Assembly (NCBI GenBank): GCA_031404455.1
Contig: JANNHP010000297.1
Span: 1-11,265, forward strand
Length of the DNA stretch: 11,265 nucleotides
Reading direction: 5' to 3'
DNA from: JANNHP01 sp031404455
Lineage (GTDB): Bacteria; Planctomycetota; JAJSAM01; JAJVHW01
Of this stretch, positions 1 through 5,673 are shown piece by piece; within the stretch, counting starts at the first letter, position 1, and each line of letters begins with the position of its first letter. Made by a program: the position numbers and the translations under genes. The notes beneath the pieces are model-generated. The model made no database searches. It had not been told where the DNA came from and saw nothing but the letters and a program-made list of their open reading frames with translations.

Positions 1-577
1 GGAACGGGTTGTCCTTCGCCGCGCCCCGGTCGATCGCCGCACTCCAGACCTTCGCGAGCGCCGCCCGGTAGCGGGTGAGCGTCGAGACGGAGAGATCGCG
101 CAACGGCCCGGTATGGGCGGGCGCTCCGACGGGGGCCGCGCCGCGCACGCCTTCCTTGCGGAGCGTGGCGAACAGAGCCTCCACGGCGGCGCGGTCGATT
201 CGGTACATGGGGACGTTGCCGAAGCTGTTCGCGGCGCGGAGCACCTGACTCTCGACCTTCGGGAACTGCACGTCGGCGAGTCGGGAGCGGAACACGTCCT
301 TGACCTCGCCCCAGAAGGTGCGGAGATCGACGGCGCGGACGCCGCGTTCCTCGTCGGCCGCGACCTTGCCCGTTTCGGCGGCGAGGAACCGCTCGGCCTC
401 GACCTTGTCCGACGTGTTCGTGTTGCGAACGCACGTCTTCCCGGTGGAGTCCTTCCAACGTGCCCACAACGTGCCCGGGCGATCCGGCCGGACGAAGATC
501 GTGCCGCCCCATGCGCGTCGCGTCCTCGTCTTCGGGGGCGTCTCGACCTCGTCGCGCTTCGTCCGCTTCTTCGCCAT
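1..577 (-). CDS. Site-specific tyrosine recombinase (integrase), N-terminal part
   Basis: Leftward open frame from ATG at 577-575 that runs off the window edge; 192 residues are visible. A basic N-terminus (MAKKRTKRDE) is followed at about residues 24-66 by a short beta-rich segment with LWARWKDSTGKT, resembling the arm-DNA-binding domain of phage integrases. Residues ~90-190 look like the SAM-like core-binding domain and end in the typical STLTRYRAALAKVWSAAIDRG then DNPF. A GAGGAG ribosome binding site (586-591) lies 8 nt before the ATG. The catalytic domain with the R-H-R-Y residues is outside the window, so activity cannot be judged. The adjacent tRNA-Cys 3' fragment and direct repeats strongly support an element integrase. 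Its GC content matches the chromosome, so composition gives no sign of recent transfer. Confidence 0.85.
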   Translation of the reverse strand, partial: MAKKRTKRDEVETPPKTRTRRAWGGTIFVRPDRPGTLWARWKDSTGKTCVRNTNTSDKVEAERFLAAETGKVAADEERGVRAVDLRTFWGEVKDVFRSRLADVQFPKVESQVLRAANSFGNVPMYRIDRAAVEALFATLRKEGVRGAAPVGAPAHTGPLRDLSVSTLTRYRAALAKVWSAAIDRGAAKDNPF

Positions 578-590
578 CGTCGTCGCTCCT

Positions 591-604
591 CGCCCCTCGG
601 GGCG
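591..604. other. GC-rich inverted repeat just upstream of the integrase RBS
   Basis: CGCCCC and GGGGCG face each other across 2 nt; realistically this is a 5-bp stem with a CTCG loop. It abuts the integrase ribosome binding site, so it could affect integrase expression or be an operator half-site pair. In DNA this rich in GC it may also be chance. Confidence 0.25.
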
Positions 605-617
605 TTCCGGGGTGCCC

Positions 618-667
618 AATCACCCGAGGCCGGGAGCCTACACTAAGTCACCCGAGAAGTCACCCGG
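618..667. repeat. Short direct repeats, candidate integrase arm-type sites
   Basis: AAGTCACCCGAG at 645-656 is followed directly by AAGTCACCCGGA at 657-668, and a third shorter copy, AATCACCCGAG, lies at 618-628. The shared core TCACCCG starts at 620, 648 and 660. The repeats sit between the integrase start and the tRNA-derived core site, where tyrosine integrases of the lambda type bind arm sites as short direct repeats. The alternative is an operator for the integrase promoter. The repeats are seen directly; the role is inferred. Confidence 0.45.
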
Positions 668-690
668 ATGTCGGCACAGCCTCAGAAATA

Positions 691-739
691 GCGGATTGCA
701 AATCCATCATCCCCGGTCCGAATCCGGGCGCCGCCTCCA
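691..739 (+). tRNA. 3' fragment of tRNA-Cys(GCA), putative attachment site (attR)
   Basis: The 49 nt correspond to tRNA positions 27-76: anticodon arm GCGGA-TTGCAAA-TCCAT (anticodon GCA), a 4-nt variable region, a T arm with perfect CCCGG/CCGGG stem, the acceptor 3' strand CGCCGCC, discriminator T and CCA. The 5' half is absent: no GGCGGCG partner or D arm precedes it. Two irregularities are visible, a C28-A42 mismatch in the anticodon stem and a T loop TCCGAAT in place of the usual TTCGAAT. A tRNA 3' end beside an integrase is the usual scar of integration into a tRNA gene, where the element restores the intact tRNA at its other end. The gene is not expected to give a functional tRNA here. 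Confidence 0.85.
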
Positions 740-754
740 GCCTGGGAAACGAGC

Positions 755-779
755 GGAGCGAGGCGGTTCGCCTCGTTCC
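755..779 (+). terminator. Strong hairpin downstream of the tRNA-Cys fragment
   Basis: An 11-bp stem (755-765 with 769-779, one G-U pair) closes a GTT loop, 15 nt past the CCA end. No T-run follows; the next bases are CCCCGGGG. It could be the processing or termination hairpin of the original tRNA-Cys transcript. A competing pairing of GGGAAACGAG (744-753) with CTCGTTCCC (772-780) is also possible. Confidence 0.4.
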
Positions 780-790
780 CCGGGGCCGCC

Positions 791-874
791 GCGAAGAAGG
801 CCCTTCACTGCGGCCCTCGCGGCGACCGATGCGCTCCTGTCCGACGATTCGCGCTCCGCGCCGCCGGGCGGCGG
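791..874 (+). pseudogene. Degraded duplicate of the 3' end of the downstream lipoprotein gene
   Basis: Positions 804-872 align without gaps to 1941-2009, the tail of the lipoprotein gene, with 53 of 69 bases identical by hand count. In the same reading frame the relic reads FTAALAATDALL then diverges and ends PPGG; the gene reads FAAAFAATDALL and ends LPGG, 15 of 23 residues identical. There is no stop codon after it and no start or upstream gene body, so it is not a gene itself. It may be the remains of a tandem paralogue or a partial duplication. Alanine-rich GC-rich DNA raises chance similarity, but 23 codons in register without a gap is more than I would expect. Confidence 0.5.
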
Positions 875-950
875 CCGGGCGTCGTGGCGGATCGACTTGC
901 GGCACCCGGTTGCCGGAGCGCCGACGGGTTCGCAGCGGAGGGAGTCCACC

Positions 951-2024
951 ATGCCGGCGTCGCGGATGCTGGGAGTCGTGCTCGCGGCCGCCGCGGCCTC
1001 GGCGCTGACGGCGTGCTCCGTCGCCCCCGGATCGGGAAAGCTGCCGGGCAGCTCGTCGAGGGTGAAGGTGACGGCCGTCGAGGTGGACGGGGGCCGTCAG
1101 AGCGTCCTCACGGCGACGGCGACCGAGGACGGCGCGCGCTTCTTCGCACGGCCGCCGTTCGACCTCCACGGCGCCTGGCGCGTCGAGGCGACCTGCGGGA
1201 TCTACGACCCGGACGCGCTCGCGGCCTCGTCGGGCGCACCGTTCGGGATCGAGGTCGATCTGCGCGCGCCGACGCCGGTCGCCGCGCAGTACTACGCCCT
1301 CTACGCCACCCGGGCGGGCGCCGGACTGCTGGGCCTGCAGGTGTCGGCCTCCTCGCACGGCGGACTCACGTTCGGGACGATCTTCCTGACGAACGCCACG
1401 AAGGTGGACCTCCTGATCGAGTCCGACGGTTCGACCGTGTTCTACCGCGCGAGGGAGGCTGGATCCGCCGCCGCGTACACGAACGTGGGCACGCGCTCGC
1501 TCGGCAGCAACACGCTCCCGCACCAGGCGGCGATCGGGATGTCCGGGGCGAAGAAGGGCGCGAGTTTCGGCTTCACGAACTTCCGCATCCCGGTCCATGG
1601 CGCTGCGCCGGTTCCGCCCTCGCCCGAGCAGGACGCACTGAACTCGTGCTACGAGGCGGCCCTCGCGGTGCTCGACGCGGCCTACGCGGTGGACGATCCC
1701 GTCGCGGGCACCGTCGAGGTGGACATCGCGCAGGGACACGTCGACCGCGCGCTCGTCGCACTCGAGGCGGCCCGCGTGAAGATCGACGCGATCCCCGAAA
1801 TCGGGAAGCGGTCGCCCGCGCAGCGCGCACGGGGCGCCGTCAACCGGGCGCTCGCCGAGTTGAACGGGGCGAAGTCAGGCTTCGAGCGCAAGGACGTGCG
1901 GGAGATCCGGCCGTTCCTGAAGTCGGTCGCGAAGCCGATGTTCGCCGCGGCGTTCGCGGCGACCGACGCGCTCCTTCCGGAGGCACTGCGCGTCGCGCTG
2001 CCGGGCGGCGCGCTCAGCCGATAG
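951..2024 (+). CDS. Predicted lipoprotein of unknown function
   Basis: 357 residues. The ATG at 951 has a strong GGAGGGAG site 6 nt upstream and gives a textbook lipoprotein signal: MPASRM, a hydrophobic Ala/Val run, then the lipobox LTAC with Cys22. The mature protein should be lipid-anchored in the envelope. Residues ~38-200 alternate short hydrophobic and polar strands and end in FGFTNFRI, which resembles the last strand of concanavalin-like jelly-roll folds; this is a weak structural guess. A proline linker (~PVPPSPEQ) leads to a mainly helical, alanine-rich C-terminal ~130 residues with no motif I recognise. A degraded copy of its last ~23 codons lies upstream. It is the first intact gene beyond the tRNA-Cys junction, so it is probably host DNA. 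The long in-frame extension upstream to 300 is not accepted. Confidence 0.8.
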   Translation: MPASRMLGVVLAAAAASALTACSVAPGSGKLPGSSSRVKVTAVEVDGGRQSVLTATATEDGARFFARPPFDLHGAWRVEATCGIYDPDALAASSGAPFGIEVDLRAPTPVAAQYYALYATRAGAGLLGLQVSASSHGGLTFGTIFLTNATKVDLLIESDGSTVFYRAREAGSAAAYTNVGTRSLGSNTLPHQAAIGMSGAKKGASFGFTNFRIPVHGAAPVPPSPEQDALNSCYEAALAVLDAAYAVDDPVAGTVEVDIAQGHVDRALVALEAARVKIDAIPEIGKRSPAQRARGAVNRALAELNGAKSGFERKDVREIRPFLKSVAKPMFAAAFAATDALLPEALRVALPGGALSR

Positions 2025-2044
2025 CCGATCGGGTTCCTCGCCCG

Positions 2045-2058
2045 GGCTACGGGTAGCC
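2045..2058 (+). other. Small hairpin between lipoprotein and transporter genes
   Basis: GGCTAC and GTAGCC are separated by GG (effectively a 5-bp stem with a CGGG loop), 17 nt before the transporter ATG and 20 nt after the lipoprotein stop. There is no T-run, so it is not a convincing intrinsic terminator; it may shape the transporter leader, which has no clear Shine-Dalgarno site. Confidence 0.25.
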
Positions 2059-2075
2059 TCTCGGCCCGAAGTCCG

Positions 2076-3503
2076 ATGGATACCGAACTCCTCCTCCTCC
2101 TCGCCGCCGACGGTCCCCCGCACCTCGCGTGGGCGGCGCCGTTCGCGTTGCTCCTCGCGTGCGTCGCCGTGCTGCCGCTCCTGCGCCGCACGGAGCACTG
2201 GTGGCACTCCAACCGGAACAAGCTGATGGTCTCAGGCGTCCTCGGGCTCGTCACCCTCGCGTACTACTTCGCGGCGCGCGGCTTCCACGTGAGCGAGCCG
2301 GGGTGGGACTCGGTCCTCTCGGTCCTCGACCACGCCATCGTCCGCGAGTACGTGCCGTTCATGGTGATGCTCCTCGCGCTCTACACGGTCGCGGGCGGCA
2401 TCGAACTGACGGGCGATCTGCCCGGACGCCCCGCCGTCAACGTGGCGTTCCTCGCGGCGGGGACGTTGATCGCGAGCTTCGTGGGGACGACCGGCGCCGC
2501 GATGCTCCTCGTGCGTCCGCTGCTCAAGGCGAACGCAGGCCGCAAGCACGTGGTGCACACGGTCGTCTTCTTCATCTTCTGCGTCTGCAACTGCGGCGGA
2601 CTCCTCCTGCCGATCGGCGACCCGCCGCTCTTCCTCGGGTACCTGCGCGGAGTGCCGTTCACGTGGACGCTGGGTCTCTGGCCGGAGTGGCTCGTCGTCA
2701 ACGGAGTCGTGCTCTCGGTGTACTGCGCGTGGGAGTGGCGGGCGTACCGGAGCGAGGCAGCCCCCGCCCCGGCGACCGCTCCGCCGACGACGGCGGCGAC
2801 GGCGGCGACCGGCACGCGACGGCCGCTCGGCGTCGCCGGGGCTCGCAACCTGGCGCTCCTCGCGATCGTCGTCGCGAGCGTCGCGATGCTCGTCCCGGGA
2901 CGTCCGCTCGCCGGCACGTCGTGGATCGTGCCCGTCCACCTGCGCGAGGTCGTGCTCGTCGCCTGCGCGTTCGCCAGCTTCCGGCTCCGGACGTTCACTC
3001 CGGCGGGACTGCGCGAGCGCGTCGGTTTCGACTTCTTCCCGATCGCCGAGGTCGGCGCGATCTTCGTCGGCCTCTTCGTCACGATGCAGGTGCCGCTCGA
3101 GATCCTCGACGACCCGGGGACCGTGGAGGCTCTCGGCATCCGGACGCCCGCGGCGTTCTTCTGGGCGACAGGCGGGCTCTCCGCCGTCCTCGACAACGCG
3201 CCGACGTACATCGTGTTCCTCGAGACGGCGAAGAGCGTCCCGCAGGGCGGCGCGTTCGTCACGCTCGCGAGCGGCACGCACGAGTCCGGATTCGTGTCCG
3301 TGGCGTCGCTCACGGCGATCTCGTGCGGCGCCGTGTTCATGGGAGCGCTCACGTACATCGGCAACGGCCCGAACTTCCTCGTGCGGTCGATCGCGGAGCA
3401 GGCGGGCGTCCGGATGCCCACGTTCTTCGGCTACATGCGTTACAGCCTCGCGGTCCTCGTCCCGGTGTTCGTGATCGTGTCGCTGCTCTTCTTCTCCTCT
3501 TGA
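2076..3503 (+). CDS. ArsB/NhaD-superfamily membrane transporter (CitMHS_2-like; putative sodium:proton antiporter or carboxylate carrier)
   Basis: 475 residues with roughly a dozen hydrophobic segments, so an inner-membrane secondary carrier. Family-like motifs occur in two halves: GTTGAAMLLVRPLL (137-150) and NCGGLLLPIGDPPLFLGYL (172-190) in the first, and SAVLDNAPTYIVFLE (369-383) and GALTYIGNGPNFLVRSIAE (423-441) in the second. The paired NxGG...GDPP and LDNAPTY...GNGPN elements are typical of the ion-transporter superfamily holding NhaD, ArsB and CitM; the GDPPLFLGYL form recalls the Pfam family named 'putative citrate transport' (CitMHS_2). A proline/alanine/threonine-rich loop (~228-247), partly encoded by a tandem 9-nt repeat (2789-2806), separates the halves. 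The substrate is not decidable from sequence. The gene begins 51 nt after the lipoprotein gene and may be cotranscribed. The start has no clear ribosome binding site. Confidence 0.85.
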   Translation: MDTELLLLLAADGPPHLAWAAPFALLLACVAVLPLLRRTEHWWHSNRNKLMVSGVLGLVTLAYYFAARGFHVSEPGWDSVLSVLDHAIVREYVPFMVMLLALYTVAGGIELTGDLPGRPAVNVAFLAAGTLIASFVGTTGAAMLLVRPLLKANAGRKHVVHTVVFFIFCVCNCGGLLLPIGDPPLFLGYLRGVPFTWTLGLWPEWLVVNGVVLSVYCAWEWRAYRSEAAPAPATAPPTTAATAATGTRRPLGVAGARNLALLAIVVASVAMLVPGRPLAGTSWIVPVHLREVVLVACAFASFRLRTFTPAGLRERVGFDFFPIAEVGAIFVGLFVTMQVPLEILDDPGTVEALGIRTPAAFFWATGGLSAVLDNAPTYIVFLETAKSVPQGGAFVTLASGTHESGFVSVASLTAISCGAVFMGALTYIGNGPNFLVRSIAEQAGVRMPTFFGYMRYSLAVLVPVFVIVSLLFFSS

Positions 3504-3561
3504 CGGTCCGCGGAGGCTCGTCGTTCCGGCGTTCGCTGCGTACCCTCTTCACCCCCTCGCC

Positions 3562-3603
3562 ATGAGCGACCAGAGTTCCCGACTGCTCGCGTGCCGCCAG
3601 TGA
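3562..3603 (+). CDS. Possible 13-codon leader ORF before the ABC-F gene
   Basis: ATG at 3562 opens a short frame (MSDQSSRLLACRQ) whose TGA at 3601-3603 overlaps the GTG at 3600-3602, in the frame of the ABC-F gene, forming a GTGA junction. Antibiotic-resistance ABC-F genes are often controlled by translated leader peptides, and GTGA overlaps usually mean translational coupling. Against it, I see no Shine-Dalgarno sequence before 3562, and a 13-codon frame can arise by chance. Confidence 0.3.
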   Translation: MSDQSSRLLACRQ

Positions 3604-5402
3604 GCGGCGCGATCGCCTTCCTCGTCAAGGACGTGGAGAAGCGCTACGGCTCCACGACCGTGCTCGAGAACGCCACGGTCACCATCCACGGCGACCAGAA
3701 GATCGGCGTGATCGGCCGCAACGGCGCGGGCAAGTCCACGCTCTGCCGCCTGATGCTCGAGCAGGAGGAACCGGACCGAGGCGAGATCCAGCGCACCGAC
3801 TGGCTGAAGGTCGGCTACCTCGAGCAGCACGATCCGTTCACGCTCGACGAGACGGCCGGATCCTTCCTCGAGCGCCACACCGGACGCGAGTCGTGGCGCT
3901 GCGGCGAGGTCGCGGCGAAGCTCGGCCTCACTCCCGCGAACCTCGCCACGGTCATGGGCGTGCTGCCCGGCGGGTACCGCACGCGCGTGAAGCTGACGGC
4001 GATGCTCCTCGGCGATCCGGACTTCCTCATCCTCGACGAGCCGACGAACTTCCTCGACCTGACGACCGTGCTCCTCCTCCAGGACTTCCTCGCGGACTTC
4101 CGCGGCGGAATGATCGTGGTGTCGCACGACCGCGAGTTCCTGAAGTCCACGTGCGAGCACACGCTGCTCGTCGAGCGCGGCGGGCTCACGCTCTACCCAG
4201 GCGACGTGGAGGAGTTCTTCGGCTGGCAGGCGGAGCAGATGGAGGTCGCGCGGCGGACGAACGTGGCTGTCGAGGCGCAGCGCGCGCACCTCCAGAAGTT
4301 CGTGGACCGCTTCGGCGCCAAGGCGTCGAAGGCGACACAGGCCAAGAGCAAGATGAAGCAGATGGAGCGCCTGAAGCCGATCGAGATCGCGAACCCGCTC
4401 TCGACGGTGCGCATCCACATCCCGCGCGTCGAGGTGCGCAAGGGGCTCGCCGTTGCGGGGGAGCACCTGTCGATCGGCTACGGCGACAAGGTGATCGCGA
4501 CGGACGTGACGGTCGCCATCGACCGCGGCGACAAGGTCGCGATCGTCGGCGACAACGGTCAGGGCAAGACGACGCTGCTCCGCACGCTCGCCGGCGACCT
4601 GTCTCCGCTCGCGGGCGTCGTGAAGCGCTCGCACGGCGTGGACATCAGCTACTACGCGCAGCACGTGTACCAGTCGCTGCACCCGGCCTACACCGTCCGG
4701 CAGCACCTCGAGGTCGCCGCCGCGAAGGACGTGATGCGGCAGGACGTCCTCGACATGGCGGGTGCGCTCCTCTTCAAGGGCGACGACGTCGAGAAGCCGG
4801 TCTCGGTGCTCTCGGGCGGCGAGCGCGCGCGCCTCTGCCTCGCGGGCCTGCTCCTCGCGAAGCGGCCGGTGCTCGTCCTCGACGAACCCACGAACCACCT
4901 CGACTTCGAGACGGTCGAGGCGCTCGGCGACGCGCTCAGGCGCTTCGAGGGCACGGTCGTCTTCGTCAGCCACGACCGCACGTTCGTGAACATGGTGGCG
5001 ACGCAGATCGTCGAGGTCCACGAGGGCCGCGTCCGCATCGTCCCCGGCACGTACGCGGACTACGTCGAGCAGTTGCAGGCGCGCGCTCGCGACTCCACGA
5101 CGACGAAGAAGTCCTCCGCGCCGAAGAGCGCCGCGGACTCGGCAGCAGCCGCCGCCGCGCACGCGGAGCGCAAACGCAGGAAGAACGAGCGCGACCGGAC
5201 GGCGAAGTCGCTCCGCGAGGTGGAAGTGCGCATGGCGGCGCTCGCCAAGGAGCGCGCCGAGGTCCTCGCCGAGATCGAGCGCGACCCCGCGGTGAGGAAC
5301 CACGACCTCTACCAGCGCCTCTCGCGCATCGACCGCGACGTCGGCGCCGCCGAACCGAAGTGGCTCGAGCTGACGACGAAACTCGAGACTCTCGCGGATT
5401 AG
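3591..5402 (+). CDS. ABC-F family ATPase (ribosome-associated, duplicated ABC domains)
   Basis: 603 residues with two nucleotide-binding domains and no membrane segment, so a soluble ABC-F protein; characterised relatives act on the ribosome in translation. NBD1: Walker A GRNGAGKST (42-50), signature LPGGY (125-129), Walker B FLILDEPTNFLD (145-156), SHD 178-180. A charged helical linker (~212-268) matches the P-site tRNA interaction motif region. NBD2: Walker A GDNGQGKTT (320-328), signature LSGGE (407-411), VLVLDEPTNHLD (427-438), SHD 460-462. A basic alanine-rich tether (~500-530) leads to a C-terminal coiled coil (~525-603), as in Uup- and YdiF-like members. NBD1 departs from consensus (Pro for Ser in the signature; Phe for His in DEPTNHLD) while NBD2 is canonical. 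GTG at 3591 or 3600 could start it, neither with a clear ribosome binding site. Its stop overlaps that of the convergent HPr gene. Housekeeping or resistance function cannot be decided. Confidence 0.92.
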   Translation: MPPVSGAIAFLVKDVEKRYGSTTVLENATVTIHGDQKIGVIGRNGAGKSTLCRLMLEQEEPDRGEIQRTDWLKVGYLEQHDPFTLDETAGSFLERHTGRESWRCGEVAAKLGLTPANLATVMGVLPGGYRTRVKLTAMLLGDPDFLILDEPTNFLDLTTVLLLQDFLADFRGGMIVVSHDREFLKSTCEHTLLVERGGLTLYPGDVEEFFGWQAEQMEVARRTNVAVEAQRAHLQKFVDRFGAKASKATQAKSKMKQMERLKPIEIANPLSTVRIHIPRVEVRKGLAVAGEHLSIGYGDKVIATDVTVAIDRGDKVAIVGDNGQGKTTLLRTLAGDLSPLAGVVKRSHGVDISYYAQHVYQSLHPAYTVRQHLEVAAAKDVMRQDVLDMAGALLFKGDDVEKPVSVLSGGERARLCLAGLLLAKRPVLVLDEPTNHLDFETVEALGDALRRFEGTVVFVSHDRTFVNMVATQIVEVHEGRVRIVPGTYADYVEQLQARARDSTTTKKSSAPKSAADSAAAAAAHAERKRRKNERDRTAKSLREVEVRMAALAKERAEVLAEIERDPAVRNHDLYQRLSRIDRDVGAAEPKWLELTTKLETLAD

Positions 5403-5671
5403 GCCTTCCCCGCGACGAGCGGCGCGAGCGCTGCGATGCACGCGTCGGCGTCGGCCCCGGTCGCGATCAGTTCGACGTCGGCGGACCTGAGCACTGCGAG
5501 GCCGAGGAGTTCGAGCACGCTCTTCGCGTCGCCCTCGCGGCCGCCGTGCGACAGGACGACGCGGCATCGGAACGCCTGGGCGGCGCGGGCGATGTGGGCG
5601 CAGGGTCGCGCGTGGAGACCGTCGGGGTCGGCGACGCGCACCGTCACCGAGCGGCGGACCTCGGGCGCCAC
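5399..5671 (-). CDS. HPr-like phosphocarrier protein
   Basis: 90 residues from GTG at 5671-5669, close to the usual HPr length of 85-90. The active-site segment DGLHARPCAHIARAA carries the phosphorylatable His (residue 20) with its Arg two residues on, and DAKSVLELLGLAV carries the regulatory Ser (residue 51) found in HPr proteins controlled by HPr kinase. Known HPr proteins pass phosphate from enzyme I to PTS components or act as regulators. It is the last gene of the importer cluster: the permease stop lies 2 nt before this start, which suggests coupling. A longer form from GTG at 5707, overlapping the permease by 34 nt, would add a proline-rich tail before the first strand and is less likely. 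No enzyme I, HPr kinase or EII gene is in the window. An HPr beside an SsuABC-type importer is unusual. Confidence 0.88.
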   Translation of the reverse strand: MAPEVRRSVTVRVADPDGLHARPCAHIARAAQAFRCRVVLSHGGREGDAKSVLELLGLAVLRSADVELIATGADADACIAALAPLVAGKA

Positions 5672-5673
5672 GG

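Larger units (their letters stand above)
578..950. other. 373-nt gene-free stretch spanning the island junction
   Basis: From left to right it holds the integrase leader with a small inverted repeat, the direct repeats, the tRNA-Cys 3' fragment, a strong hairpin, the degraded lipoprotein-tail copy, and about 75 nt (875-950) in which I see only the GGAGGGAG ribosome binding site (937-944) of the lipoprotein gene. I could not identify a convincing -35/-10 promoter for either flanking gene. An open frame crosses the whole stretch in the lipoprotein frame, but it runs through the tRNA sequence and has no plausible start. Confidence 0.6.

Noticed and set aside
300..950. In-frame upstream extension of the lipoprotein gene, giving a 574-residue frame
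   Set aside because: It would run through the antisense integrase gene and the tRNA-Cys fragment; the ATG at 951 has a strong ribosome binding site and a proper lipoprotein signal.
660..1739. Long minus-strand open frame (359 codons) opposite the lipoprotein gene
   Set aside because: The translation is Arg/Gly/Asp-rich low-complexity of the kind produced by antisense frames in high-GC genes; no motif.
2789..2806. Tandem 9-nt repeat GACGGCGGC in the transporter gene
   Set aside because: Two copies only, encoding an Ala/Thr loop between membrane halves; ordinary low-complexity linker.
2129..3565. Plus-strand frame of 478 codons and minus frames of ~346-349 codons over the transporter
   Set aside because: Arginine-rich shadow translations; the transporter frame carries all the membrane segments and family motifs.
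3549..5567. 672-codon minus-strand frame opposite the ABC-F gene
   Set aside because: Length is due to high GC; composition is Arg/Val/Glu/His-rich without domains, and the opposite frame is a complete ABC-F protein.
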